In this document: one piece after another, positions 33,709 to 41,877 of the stretch
Numbering within the stretch: the stretch's first letter is position 1
Layout of the letters: every line of letters begins with the position of its first letter
DNA from: JBAXTE01 sp964653595
Lineage (GTDB): Bacteria > Bacteroidota > Bacteroidia > Bacteroidales > WCHB1-69
DNA length: 58,284 bases
Reading direction: 5' to 3'
NCBI GenBank assembly: GCA_964653595.1
Contig: CAZZHH010000021.1
Span: forward strand, 1 to 58,284
Position numbers and translations under genes: made by a program
Notes under the pieces: model-generated
What the model saw: only the letters and a program-made list of their open reading frames with translations
Told to the model about the DNA's origin: nothing
Database searches by the model: none

Positions 33709-35186
33709 TCGTTAGTTGACACTTTTTCTATCGCTTCTTTCCATCCTTTCATTAATTTTTGCTGTTGATGAAAATCCATATAAGGGTGAAAGATTAAAAA
33801 ATCATCTTTCCATTGAGGTTGATTTTGAAAATATAAATCCGCAATCATTGCAACACCTAAAGCAGTAGTTTCGTGATTGTTTTTGCGAGCAACATCAACT
33901 CCTAAGATATCTGCTTGAAATTGCATTAAAAAAGAATTTGCAGAAGCACCACCATCTACCGCAAGGGTGATAATGTTTAAATTAGATTCTAATTTTATCA
34001 CATCCAACACATCCATGGTTTGAAAAGCGATAGACTCTAACGCAGCTCGAGCAATATGTTCTTTTTGTGTTGAACGAGTAAGGCCAAAAACTGCACCCCG
34101 AGCATTCATGTCCCAATAAGGGGCGCCAAGTCCTGCAAAAGCAGGAACAAAATAGACTCCTCCATTGTCTGGCACCTTCTCTGCTAACTCTTCAGTTTCA
34201 GAAGCATGGCGAATAATTCCAAGACCATCTCTAAGCCATTGGATAGCGGCTCCAGCAATAAAAACAGAACCCTCCAGAGCATAACATACTTGATTGTCTA
34301 ATTGCCATGCAATCGTTGTCAGCAAACCATGATTTGAAAAAATGGGTTTGTTGCCAATATTCATCAGCATAAAACAACCCGTTCCATAAGTGTTTTTGAC
34401 CATCCCAGGTTTTGTACAACCATGTCCAAACAACGATGCTTGTTGATCACCTATAACGCCTGTAATCGGAATTTTACCAATTCTAAACACATTAGGATCA
34501 GTAAACCCAAAAAGGGATGAAGATGGTTTTACTTTTGGCAACACTGAAATTGGTATACCAAAAAGCGAAAGTAATTTCTCATCCCAACATAAATTTACAA
34601 TATCGTACAACATGGTTCGAGAAGCATTGGTAACATCCGTGGCATGTACTAACCCACCAGTAAATTTCCATAAAAGCCATGAATCGATAGTGCCGACTAA
34701 AAGCTCCTGATTATCTAATGCCTCTTTAGCTTTTTCACAATTCTGTATAACCCACTCGATCTTACTAGCAGAAAAATAGGAGTCTACCATTAATCCAGTT
34801 TTATGATGAATTTCGGCAGTTAACTCCTTGTTTTGCTTAATCGCTTCACATCGAACAGAAGTACGGGTATCTTGCCAGACTATAGCATTGTATATAGGCA
34901 AACCAGTGCGGCGATTCCAAAGCACAATAGTCTCTCGTTGGTTGGTAATACCAATAGTTCGAATATCACCTGAAGTAATGCTATTTCGAGAAAAAAGAAG
35001 TTGAATAACGGCATTTTGAATTTCAAAAATTTCCAATGCATCCTGTTCAACCCATCCAGGGTGAGGAAAAAATTGAGAAAATTCTTTCTGTTCGATATCA
35101 ATAATGTTTAAATGAATATCATACAAAAGAGCTCTACAACTAGTAGTACCCTGATCGATGGCTAGAATATATTTCGAATTATTCAT
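33705..35186 (-). CDS. glpK: Glycerol kinase
   Basis: 493 residues. It phosphorylates glycerol to glycerol 3-phosphate. The FGGY signatures are clear: ILAIDQGTTSCRALLYD, GWVEQDALEI, NQRETIVLWNRRTGLPIYNAIVWQDTR, GVIGDQQASLFGHGC (catalytic Asp), VFIAGAAIQWLRDGLG, VPAFAGLGAPYWDM and VDGGASANSFLMQFQADIL. The start at 35186 is chosen because MNNSKYILAIDQG is the family N-terminus; the frame to 35240 crosses the promoter. No glpF or glpD is adjacent. Its stop overlaps that of pntB. Confidence 0.97.
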   Translation of the reverse strand: MNNSKYILAIDQGTTSCRALLYDIHLNIIDIEQKEFSQFFPHPGWVEQDALEIFEIQNAVIQLLFSRNSITSGDIRTIGITNQRETIVLWNRRTGLPIYNAIVWQDTRTSVRCEAIKQNKELTAEIHHKTGLMVDSYFSASKIEWVIQNCEKAKEALDNQELLVGTIDSWLLWKFTGGLVHATDVTNASRTMLYDIVNLCWDEKLLSLFGIPISVLPKVKPSSSLFGFTDPNVFRIGKIPITGVIGDQQASLFGHGCTKPGMVKNTYGTGCFMLMNIGNKPIFSNHGLLTTIAWQLDNQVCYALEGSVFIAGAAIQWLRDGLGIIRHASETEELAEKVPDNGGVYFVPAFAGLGAPYWDMNARGAVFGLTRSTQKEHIARAALESIAFQTMDVLDVIKLESNLNIITLAVDGGASANSFLMQFQADILGVDVARKNNHETTALGVAMIADLYFQNQPQWKDDFLIFHPYMDFHQQQKLMKGWKEAIEKVSTND

Positions 35187-35206
35187 ATCTGTTATATTTA
35201 TGAGAA

Positions 35207-35214
35207 CAAAATTA
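35207..35214 (-). promoter_or_regulatory. -7 promoter element for glpK
   Basis: The minus strand reads TAATTTTG, 21 bp from the glpK ATG. A TTG lies 23 bp further upstream (35238-35240) as a possible -33 element. Confidence 0.6.
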
Positions 35215-35269
35215 CAATTTAATTGATGCTTAGTAAACAATTTTCAATTGTTGTATGTTATTTAAGTAC

Positions 35270-35343
35270 AACACACCCCTTTTTGTTGGTTGGGTTTTAA
35301 TTGTGTTCTTGGTGGTTCTTGAATGCACATTAGGGGGTGTGTT
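35270..35343. repeat. Inverted repeat AACACACCCC/GGGGTGTGTT
   Basis: Arms at 35270-35280 and 35332-35343 are reverse complements apart from one extra G, with about 50 bp between. Perhaps a small non-autonomous element; no target-site duplication was recognised. Confidence 0.45.
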
Positions 35344-35488
35344 ATTTTACCCTCCTCAAAACCTATTTTCAGAAAAAAAACAGATTATTTCAAAATTGAT
35401 TTTGCCATACTGATGCTGCTTTTTGGGATAAACCTAAGAGAAGCATCTGTAATGACAAAGCTGGGTGAGCACATGTGTTTCCTAGTAG

Positions 35489-35541
35489 CGATTTTGGCAT
35501 AAAAACCGCTTTGCTGCGCAGCAATTTTTCCGCCAAAATCG
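35489..35541. repeat. Nested palindrome in the glpK-adhesin intergenic region
   Basis: Outer arms CGATTTTGGC (35489-35498) and GCCAAAATCG (35532-35541) enclose a perfect 12-bp palindrome TGCTGCGCAGCA (35512-35523). A-rich and T-rich stretches flank the inner palindrome and extend the stem. Confidence 0.7.
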
Positions 35542-35553
35542 GGTTGGTTGTTG

Positions 35554-35590
35554 GCCTATTAACCCCACGCGGGGCGTGGGGTTAATAGGC
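35554..35590. repeat. Perfect 17-bp GC-rich hairpin heading the 44-bp array
   Basis: GCCTATTAACCCCACGC (35554-35570) pairs exactly with 35574-35590 around loop GGG. It directly abuts the first unit of the tandem array. Confidence 0.85.
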
Positions 35591-35916
35591 TTCGACCCCT
35601 TCGGGGCCGTGCTACGCAAGTCGTACAACTATGTTCGACCCCTTCGGGGCCGTGCCAGGCATCTTATCCAGACTTTTCGACGACTTCGGCGCCGGGGCTT
35701 CGCAACCATAATTGGACTATTCGGCACCTTCGGGGCCGTGGCTTAGCAACCATAATGGGACTGTTAGGCGCCTTCGGCGTCGCTGTTTCGCAACATGATC
35801 CAACCTATTCGACGCCTTCGGCGCCGTAAATCGGCAACTTCATCCGAACTATTTGGCATCTTCGACGCCGTGAAATTGCAAGTTTAGCCACCCTATTCGA
35901 CCCCTTCGGAGCCGTG
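35591..35916. repeat. Eight-unit tandem array, 44-bp period, of GC-rich hairpins
   Basis: Units start at 35591, 35634, 35676, 35720, 35764, 35808, 35852 and 35896: spacings 43, 42, then 44 five times. Each begins with a 21-bp core related to TTCGACCCCTTCGGGGCCGTG; units 1 and 2 are identical there. The core folds as an imperfect hairpin GACSCC-TTC-GGSGCC. Linkers of 21-23 bp share GCAA at a fixed offset in most units, so they are diverged parts of one repeat and not independent spacers. The frame is not kept between units, so the array is not coding. It is far more GC-rich than the AT-rich sequence around it. Confidence 0.9.
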
Positions 35917-36242
35917 ACAAATAAAGAAAATCGAACCTGAAGCATTTCCGTTTATAGAGACGAAATATAAAGAGTTGAAAGCATAGATTGATGATTCAAA
36001 TTTAAATATATTTTAACTTATAAAGATATCCATCTAACTCTTTATTCCAATGCATAAAGCTAATTATTCTTCAAAATTTACAACATTATACTCATTAACA
36101 GGACTATATAAAAAACATACTTTTACAAAGAAAAATTGACACTTTTACAGTATTTGTCAATAATTAAATTTCAACATGATTTTCACCAAAAAATATTTAT
36201 AAATTAAATTTAATAAAGTTAAAAAGTGTAATTAATTTATTC
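35917..36242. other. AT-rich leader region of the phase-variable adhesin-like gene
   Basis: About 330 bp with no plausible open frame, RNA gene or strong hairpin. It separates the hairpin array from the promoter at 36243. Confidence 0.5.
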
Positions 36243-36250
36243 TATATTTG
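36243..36250 (+). promoter_or_regulatory. -7 promoter element for the adhesin-like gene
   Basis: TATATTTG matches TAnnTTTG, 56 bp before the ATG at 36299. It supports translation beginning at 36299, upstream of the AC tract. Confidence 0.6.
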
Positions 36251-36340
36251 TCGTCGATAAATAAATAACTACCTACAAACACAAAAAAACAAAAGCTTAT
36301 GAAAAGAGAAAATTTAGATTCAAAAAAACAACGTGTGCGT

Positions 36341-36352
36341 ACACACACACAC
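36341..36352. repeat. (AC)6 dinucleotide tract in the adhesin-like gene start
   Basis: Six AC units lie 42 bp inside the frame opened by ATG 36299. With six units that frame ends at TAA 36383-36385 after 28 codons. Removing one unit or adding two joins the ATG to the 1,200-codon frame and creates a typical signal peptide. Confidence 0.8.
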
Positions 36353-36369
36353 CGCTTAGGCGATGGTGG

Positions 36370-39300
36370 TTGGCAACTTTTCTAATTGTAATGATGATGC
36401 CGATGATTGGGAAAGGGCAAGAGTTATTACAAACTACCCGACGTTATGCTGCACATGTTTGGAGCGAAAATCCCACTCAGCCAAATCAATATATGCTAGC
36501 AAATGTTTCTGTATCGCCAACAGTACAAGATTGGGTAACCCCATTTAACTTTTTCACAGTAACTACATGTAATAAATTTTCATTAAGATGGTTGTATACT
36601 GCTGCTGAACCGAACAGTACAGAATATGGCTCTACCCATCCTGTAAAGTGGCAATTTTTCAGAACAAATGGAACCTTATACGGAGAATATCTCGAACCCG
36701 AAGTTAATATGATTGGAGAGTGGGAGCCTAATTATGGAAACTCATCTACATACACAAATGGTATTACACCAGATTTTCAAATAACCGAACCTGGTACTTA
36801 TTATTTATACTGCATGGATTATGAAAATGATGTATGGATCCCAAATGAACCGACTAACAACAATTCAATAATAATTCAAGTAATTCCAAGCGAAGATAAC
36901 AACAATTATGCAATTAATGCACCCGACAGCATTTGTTTTCAAGATTTTCTTTGTTGGTCAATCATCCCTTATGTAGATCCTAGTAGAATTCTTTCATCCA
37001 ATTGGACATATTTGGCAAATCCTTGTGAACAGGCAAATCCAGTAGGACAAAATACCATCACCGTATCTTTTAGAAAATTATGTTCTAATGATACTGTCAC
37101 AATTTCAAAAATTGTAAATGTAACCAATTTTGTTGATTTCCAATTACCAGCTGGAGTTTGTCCAAATCAAGTGTTCAATGTTGGAAATATTACTCTCTGC
37201 AATCCAGCAACGCCAATAGTTTCATGTATATGGAACTGGGGAGATGGAACATCTAGCAATACTCAGTACACTAGTCACAGTTATTCTACACCTGGCACTT
37301 ATACAATTCAACTGACTTTAAATGTAAATTATTATGGAACTGTACACACTTCTTCAATTAGTAAAACTATCCAAGTTAATTCATTACCAAGTGCTCCTAT
37401 AGTTTCTGGCAATTTCAACACTTGCACCAATCCTGGCACATTCACAATCACAAATCCTGATACAAACACGACGTACTCGTGGATTGCAAATTACACAAGT
37501 GGGATGTCGGGCACAAATACATCTCAAAATATCACTTGGAATAATAACACATTTCCTAATGCACCAAGTTTTGGCAACATAAAGGTTATAGCTAGCAGAC
37601 ATGGTTGTGTCGATTCAACAAGTTTCAAGGTTTGGAAATGTTGTACAGATGGCATATCGCCAGTGTACTCTGATGTAACTGTTTCGGATTTTCCTGCAGG
37701 CACTGTTTTTATTAATGGAACAGTAACCATAAACAGCAGCTTTTCGGAAGAAGAAACCTTTTTCAGAATGGGACCGGAAGCAAAAATTGTTATCAATGCA
37801 CCAAACACATTTACTACCCTCTATAAAACTAACTTTAATGCCGGATGTGGCTATATGTGGGATGGAATATATGTGAACGGAACAACTAGTAAGGTTGTAA
37901 TGGATCACATAATTCCAGTTAGCGGGGCAATGAATGCGATTAACTCTACAAACGGCGGAAATTTTGAAATAAAAAATTCACAGTTTAAGGATAATTATAT
38001 TGCCATTAAAATCACAGATTACACCCCTAACCCTTTCAATCAAATTAATCATCCAGGAGTTGTATATGGTTCCACTTTTAAACATATAAACGGACTAATA
38101 GCCCCTTATGCTGGTCAAAAAGCACACACTGGCATATACACCGATAATGTGTATGAACTTACCATTGGAAATAACAACCAAGCGGCTAACACTTTCGACA
38201 ATTTATTATGTGGCATACAATCTTACAATTCGTACATTACCTTAAATAAAAACAATTTTGCAAATATTAAAAAAGTAGGTAGATGTGCTATACTTGATCC
38301 AACAGATTTCACAAGCTTATATTGCGAAACTGCAATTCATGTTGCCAAAATTCAACGTGGAACATTAGCTTACACTCCTCTTGTAAGACTTACGGGAAAT
38401 GAAACAAACCAAAACACATTTACTAACTGCGATCAAGCATACTACAGTTACAAAGCATGGCAAACGATATCTTACAACACAGTAAATTCAACAAATACTG
38501 CATTTTTTTGTCGTGACCTAATGAATGGATCTACCTTTAACAACAACAAAATCAATGGATCGAAGCAAGGTATTTATATCCTTAATTCAATTCCTACTGT
38601 AAAAAATATAACCATACAATCAAACTCAATTTCAAATGTAGTAAGTGGAGGATTTGGCATGAATCTTTTAAATTGCCAATCGGCAAACACAAACAGGGTG
38701 AATATTTTAAACAATGCAATTGATCTTATCCCAAATAGAGCTTGTACAGGAATAATGGTAGCTGCTTGTGATTCTATATCCATCATAAACAACAATCCTA
38801 TTGGGTGTAATGCAGTAAATTCCTCTTCTTATAACAAAACCAATTTAGGAATAAAGATAAGCAACTGTCCAAACAGCCTTGTAAAGGGGAACACCCTAAG
38901 CAAATTGGGTACAAGTATCTGGGCCGAAGGATTGCTAACCGGTACACAGTTTCAATGTAATACCCTAACCCAAAACTATTATGGTTTCTACATGCCTAAT
39001 TCGGGAACTGTGGCTACCGCATACAGCAACCAAGGCACTTCTGCCATACCAAACGACAATAAATGGACAGACCACCCAAGTCCAACATCGGGTATTCCCA
39101 CCTATAGAATTACTGGGGATGCAAACTCTAATATTATATCGAAAAACTGGTATTATAGAGCAGGAATTACGAGCTACTTCCCTAATGTTGTTAGCCCAAA
39201 TCCAGCAACTAATTTTGTAGCAATGTCTCAATTATCTTCAAACGCTCTTTCACCTTGTGGCAGTAAAGGTGGAGATGATGACAACTTCGCAAATACAGAT

Positions 39301-40014
39301 ACTACCTCTACTATGGAAGCATCTATTCCCGAAAATGCAAACTTAGCCATTCAAATGCGCTATTTGTATATGTCGATGCTATACAATACGAATTCTGAGT
39401 TTTTTGCTAATGAAATAGCTGAAACAGCACAAGGGTTGTACGACAACATTCCGCTAATTGCAAAAATCAACGAGCTGGCACAAAACGATTCAACCCTCGA
39501 TAAAGCCATTGCGTTAAATAACACATTGGCCCCTGTAAACGAAATGGAAACCTATCGTAAATTTGCCAATGACATCTATTTAAACTACGTGGCAAAAGGA
39601 GCTCAACCGTCGGCCGAATTGATCGGCGAACTATACACCATTGCCGATATGGCTCCAAATATCGGAGGAGAAGCAGTGTATATTGCCCGGGCAATCCTCA
39701 ATTATAATCCGGAATTTGTACATCGAAATAACATTATAATGCCTCTCGACATCAAGGTGCAAGACAATGTTCAATTTTACCCGAATCCAGCCAATGATGT
39801 GTTGAATATTTCAACAGTAGAGAACTTTGTTTCAGGGAGTAAAATCGAGTTGTATGATATTACTGGACGAATGGTTTACAGCACTGCTATTGTCACCGAA
39901 TCGAATAGCACTTCCATCAGTCTGAAAGAGGTAAACCAAGGATTGTATTTGTGCGTAATTAAATCCAACAAAGAAATCATCTCTTCCTTTAAAATTTCTG
40001 TTGTAAAACAATAA
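36370..40014 (+). CDS. T9SS cargo, adhesin-like (PKD, parallel beta-helix, type A sorting domain)
   Basis: 1,214 residues when started at TTG 36370; the true start is probably ATG 36299, out of frame here because of the (AC)6 tract. The first residues, ATFLIVMMMPMIGKGQ, are the hydrophobic core and cleavage region of a signal peptide lacking its basic n-region. A PKD domain is near 280-330 (CIWNWGDGTSSNT, HSYSTPGTYTIQL). Residues about 450-950 carry many short Asn-rich, strand-like repeats typical of a right-handed parallel beta-helix (NFEIKNSQFKDNYIAIKI, INGSKQGIYILNS). The C-terminus (VQFYPNPANDVLNIS, IELYDITGRMVYS, QGLYLCVIKSNKE) is a T9SS type A sorting domain. Surface adhesin or glycan-binding protein is inferred. 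The last third is more GC-rich than the rest. Confidence 0.82.
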   Translation: MATFLIVMMMPMIGKGQELLQTTRRYAAHVWSENPTQPNQYMLANVSVSPTVQDWVTPFNFFTVTTCNKFSLRWLYTAAEPNSTEYGSTHPVKWQFFRTNGTLYGEYLEPEVNMIGEWEPNYGNSSTYTNGITPDFQITEPGTYYLYCMDYENDVWIPNEPTNNNSIIIQVIPSEDNNNYAINAPDSICFQDFLCWSIIPYVDPSRILSSNWTYLANPCEQANPVGQNTITVSFRKLCSNDTVTISKIVNVTNFVDFQLPAGVCPNQVFNVGNITLCNPATPIVSCIWNWGDGTSSNTQYTSHSYSTPGTYTIQLTLNVNYYGTVHTSSISKTIQVNSLPSAPIVSGNFNTCTNPGTFTITNPDTNTTYSWIANYTSGMSGTNTSQNITWNNNTFPNAPSFGNIKVIASRHGCVDSTSFKVWKCCTDGISPVYSDVTVSDFPAGTVFINGTVTINSSFSEEETFFRMGPEAKIVINAPNTFTTLYKTNFNAGCGYMWDGIYVNGTTSKVVMDHIIPVSGAMNAINSTNGGNFEIKNSQFKDNYIAIKITDYTPNPFNQINHPGVVYGSTFKHINGLIAPYAGQKAHTGIYTDNVYELTIGNNNQAANTFDNLLCGIQSYNSYITLNKNNFANIKKVGRCAILDPTDFTSLYCETAIHVAKIQRGTLAYTPLVRLTGNETNQNTFTNCDQAYYSYKAWQTISYNTVNSTNTAFFCRDLMNGSTFNNNKINGSKQGIYILNSIPTVKNITIQSNSISNVVSGGFGMNLLNCQSANTNRVNILNNAIDLIPNRACTGIMVAACDSISIINNNPIGCNAVNSSSYNKTNLGIKISNCPNSLVKGNTLSKLGTSIWAEGLLTGTQFQCNTLTQNYYGFYMPNSGTVATAYSNQGTSAIPNDNKWTDHPSPTSGIPTYRITGDANSNIISKNWYYRAGITSYFPNVVSPNPATNFVAMSQLSSNALSPCGSKGGDDDNFANTDTTSTMEASIPENANLAIQMRYLYMSMLYNTNSEFFANEIAETAQGLYDNIPLIAKINELAQNDSTLDKAIALNNTLAPVNEMETYRKFANDIYLNYVAKGAQPSAELIGELYTIADMAPNIGGEAVYIARAILNYNPEFVHRNNIIMPLDIKVQDNVQFYPNPANDVLNISTVENFVSGSKIELYDITGRMVYSTAIVTESNSTSISLKEVNQGLYLCVIKSNKEIISSFKISVVKQ

Positions 40015-40105
40015 GAAATAATTCCATTGCGTTACAAGCTTTATGCTTGTAACGCATTTTTAATACAAAGAAGTAATAAATATATCCTCCTAATTTTTGA
40101 AAACA

Positions 40106-41311
40106 ATGAAAAAACTATTGTTAATAGTCTTTTTGTTTATTTTGTGTAATTCTTACACTCAAAATTTAGTATTGAACCCTAGTTTTGAAAACTTCTCTCC
40201 AAGAGATTCAAATCAAATTTTTTTATTTGTATGCGATATTGATAATTGGTTTGAACCATACTCACAACCATTCTGTACAGATGAATATTTCAACAGAAAT
40301 GCGCCTAATACATCAACATCATGGGCTTTAGCGCAACAAGAAATTAGAACTGGTGATGGAATGATTGCTATTAGTGTTTATAGAGGACCAACAGATCCAT
40401 CTATTTATAGAGAATATGCTGAGACAAAATTAGGCACACCATTGATAAAAAATATAAATTACTGCATTTCTTACTATGTGTCATTATGTAGTAGGGCAAA
40501 ATTTGCCATTGATGCATTGTGTGCATGCTTTTCATCAGACAGTTTATTGACAATTCCTCCTGATATGCTAATTCATTGCAATTCTTGTGTTTTAACATGT
40601 AATTCAAGCATTATTAATGATACAATAAATTGGGTCAAAATCAGTTTAAACTATCAAGCACTTGGTGGCGAGCAGTATTTAACAATCGGGAATTTTAAAA
40701 CTAATAATGAAACAAATTATTTGGAAACTAACTATCCGAATTTTGGAGAATTAGCAGAAACCTATTACTTTATCGACGACGTAGCCGTTTACGAATGCAG
40801 CACCCCGGAATACCCGGCCAATATTGGAGAGGACAAATGCATTGAACCTGGCGATACCATCACGTTGGGCAGTGTGCAACGTGCGGAATATCTGTATTGG
40901 TGGTACGACATGCAGGGCAATTTATTGGACACCATGGCCACCCTAACGGTTAATCCAACCCAAACCACCAGCTACATTTTGGTGCAAAAAGACTTTAAAT
41001 TTGATGAAACCCGCGATACGGTTACCATCAGCGTGGGCAATTGCCCCATAGACTATAGCGGGATTAGTTTTGAAATATATCCCAATCCAGCCAACGACAT
41101 TGTGAAGGTCCGGTTCAACTCCATCGTTCCCGAAGGATCCGTAATGCAAATTTATGACATGATAGGCCGAAAAGTGGCCGAATACCCGCTCAAAGGAACC
41201 GAAAACATAGCCACGGTGAACCTATTTGAACTGGCCACGGCCATATACCACGTAACCGTAGTGGTGCCGGATGGGTTTCGGAAAAGTGTGAAGTTAGTGG
41301 TAATGCATTGA
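40106..41311 (+). CDS. Small T9SS cargo protein with NLVLNPSFE-type N-terminal domain
   Basis: 401 residues. ATG 40106 gives a clean signal peptide (MKKLLLIVFLFILCNSYTQ). The mature protein starts NLVLNPSFENF, a pattern common at the N-terminus of Bacteroidota surface proteins with a jelly-roll, carbohydrate-binding-like domain; it includes WFEPYSQPFCTDEYFNR and a Cys-rich stretch (CACFSSD, CNSCVLTC). The C-terminus (FEIYPNPANDIVKVRF, MQIYDMIGRKVAEYPL, TAIYHVTVVV) is a type A sorting domain. Function unknown. The N-terminal two thirds are very AT-rich while the end is GC-rich, as in the preceding gene. A 91-bp gap separates the two. Confidence 0.8.
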   Translation: MKKLLLIVFLFILCNSYTQNLVLNPSFENFSPRDSNQIFLFVCDIDNWFEPYSQPFCTDEYFNRNAPNTSTSWALAQQEIRTGDGMIAISVYRGPTDPSIYREYAETKLGTPLIKNINYCISYYVSLCSRAKFAIDALCACFSSDSLLTIPPDMLIHCNSCVLTCNSSIINDTINWVKISLNYQALGGEQYLTIGNFKTNNETNYLETNYPNFGELAETYYFIDDVAVYECSTPEYPANIGEDKCIEPGDTITLGSVQRAEYLYWWYDMQGNLLDTMATLTVNPTQTTSYILVQKDFKFDETRDTVTISVGNCPIDYSGISFEIYPNPANDIVKVRFNSIVPEGSVMQIYDMIGRKVAEYPLKGTENIATVNLFELATAIYHVTVVVPDGFRKSVKLVVMH

Positions 41312-41320
41312 GTGCCGAAT

Positions 41321-41390
41321 TATAAAAATCTTTGATTTTTCAATAATTCGAGCATCCTCGAAAAATCACAAAAATCGAAGATTTTTTATT
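41321..41390. terminator. Imperfect AT-rich stem-loop after the small T9SS gene
   Basis: ATAAAAATCTTTGATTTTTC is roughly complementary to AAAAATCGAAGATTTTTTAT further right, and an inner pair TGATTTTTC/GAAAAATCA strengthens it. A T run lies inside the right arm. Probable but weak terminator for the rightward gene. Confidence 0.45.
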
Positions 41391-41452
41391 TTTCGGGATC
41401 GAAAGTCTGTAAAGTCCATAAGGTCATAAAGTTGTATTGAATAAATAAAAAA

Positions 41453-41536
41453 GATTTTCAATGCTTTACCCCCAACCCCCTCCCGCTATTGCAGGATAAT
41501 CACGATTGCAATCGTGACCGGGGAGCATTGAAAATC
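41453..41536. repeat. Short palindromic element, copy A
   Basis: 84 bp bounded by GATTTTCAATGCT and AGCATTGAAAATC, with CCCC/GGGG inside and a perfect 16-bp palindrome CACGATTGCAATCGTG at the centre. Its left part matches the reverse complement of copy B at 41770-41834. Confidence 0.75.
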
Positions 41537-41577
41537 AAGGTTATGTTTTAGAACATTGTGGACTATAGAATTATGGT

Positions 41578-41674
41578 TGTCACACTGAGTTTATCGAAGT
41601 GCGGCTATTATTAGCCTCTTAATATTATCCTTTACTTCGGCAAGCTCAGTTCAGGCTTTAAACTCAGGATGACA
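41578..41674. repeat. REP-like inverted repeat TGTCACACTGAG...CTCAGGATGACA
   Basis: Ends TGTCAcaCTGAG (41578-41589) and CTCAGgaTGACA (41663-41674) are imperfect reverse complements; inside are TTTATCGAAGTG and CTTCGGCAAGCTCAG. It resembles intergenic palindromes scattered through many Bacteroidota genomes; that recollection is not a database check. Confidence 0.6.
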
Positions 41675-41769
41675 TTCACAAATTGTGATTTACTTAAATT
41701 GCATTAAACAGTAAATTAGGTACCTACATTATTCTAAAACACAACCAAAATCAATAAGCAAGAGCATCA

Positions 41770-41834
41770 GATTTTCTACACTCCCGGAATTTATCCCGCT
41801 AAAAGTGGGAGGGATGGGGTAAATGATGAAAATC
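41770..41834. repeat. Short palindromic element, copy B (inverted relative to A)
   Basis: 65 bp bounded by GATTTTC and GAAAATC. Its reverse complement aligns with copy A: GATTTTCAT..., TTTACCCC, TCCC, GGGATAA, CCGGGAG and GAAAATC occur in the same order. An internal stem TCCCGC-TAAAA-GTGGGA is present. Confidence 0.7.
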
Positions 41835-41877
41835 AATCTAAAAGAAACTTAGAAAGGAATATAGATTAATTTTGGAT

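Noticed and set aside
35591..35916. CRISPR array
   Set aside because: The 21-bp cores diverge between units and the 21-23-bp linkers resemble each other (shared GCAA at a fixed place), so they are not independent spacers. No cas gene is in the window.
35591..35916. Repetitive coding sequence (FDPFGAV-like repeats)
   Set aside because: Unit spacings of 43, 42 and 44 bp do not keep a reading frame, and stops occur in the frames tested.
35187..36298. Insertion sequence or transposase remnant
   Set aside because: Several palindromes are present but no frame with transposase motifs and no matching terminal repeats with target duplication were found.
36299..36385. Independent 28-codon gene
   Set aside because: Its codons run into the signal-peptide coding region of the large gene in another frame; a shifted start of that gene explains it better.
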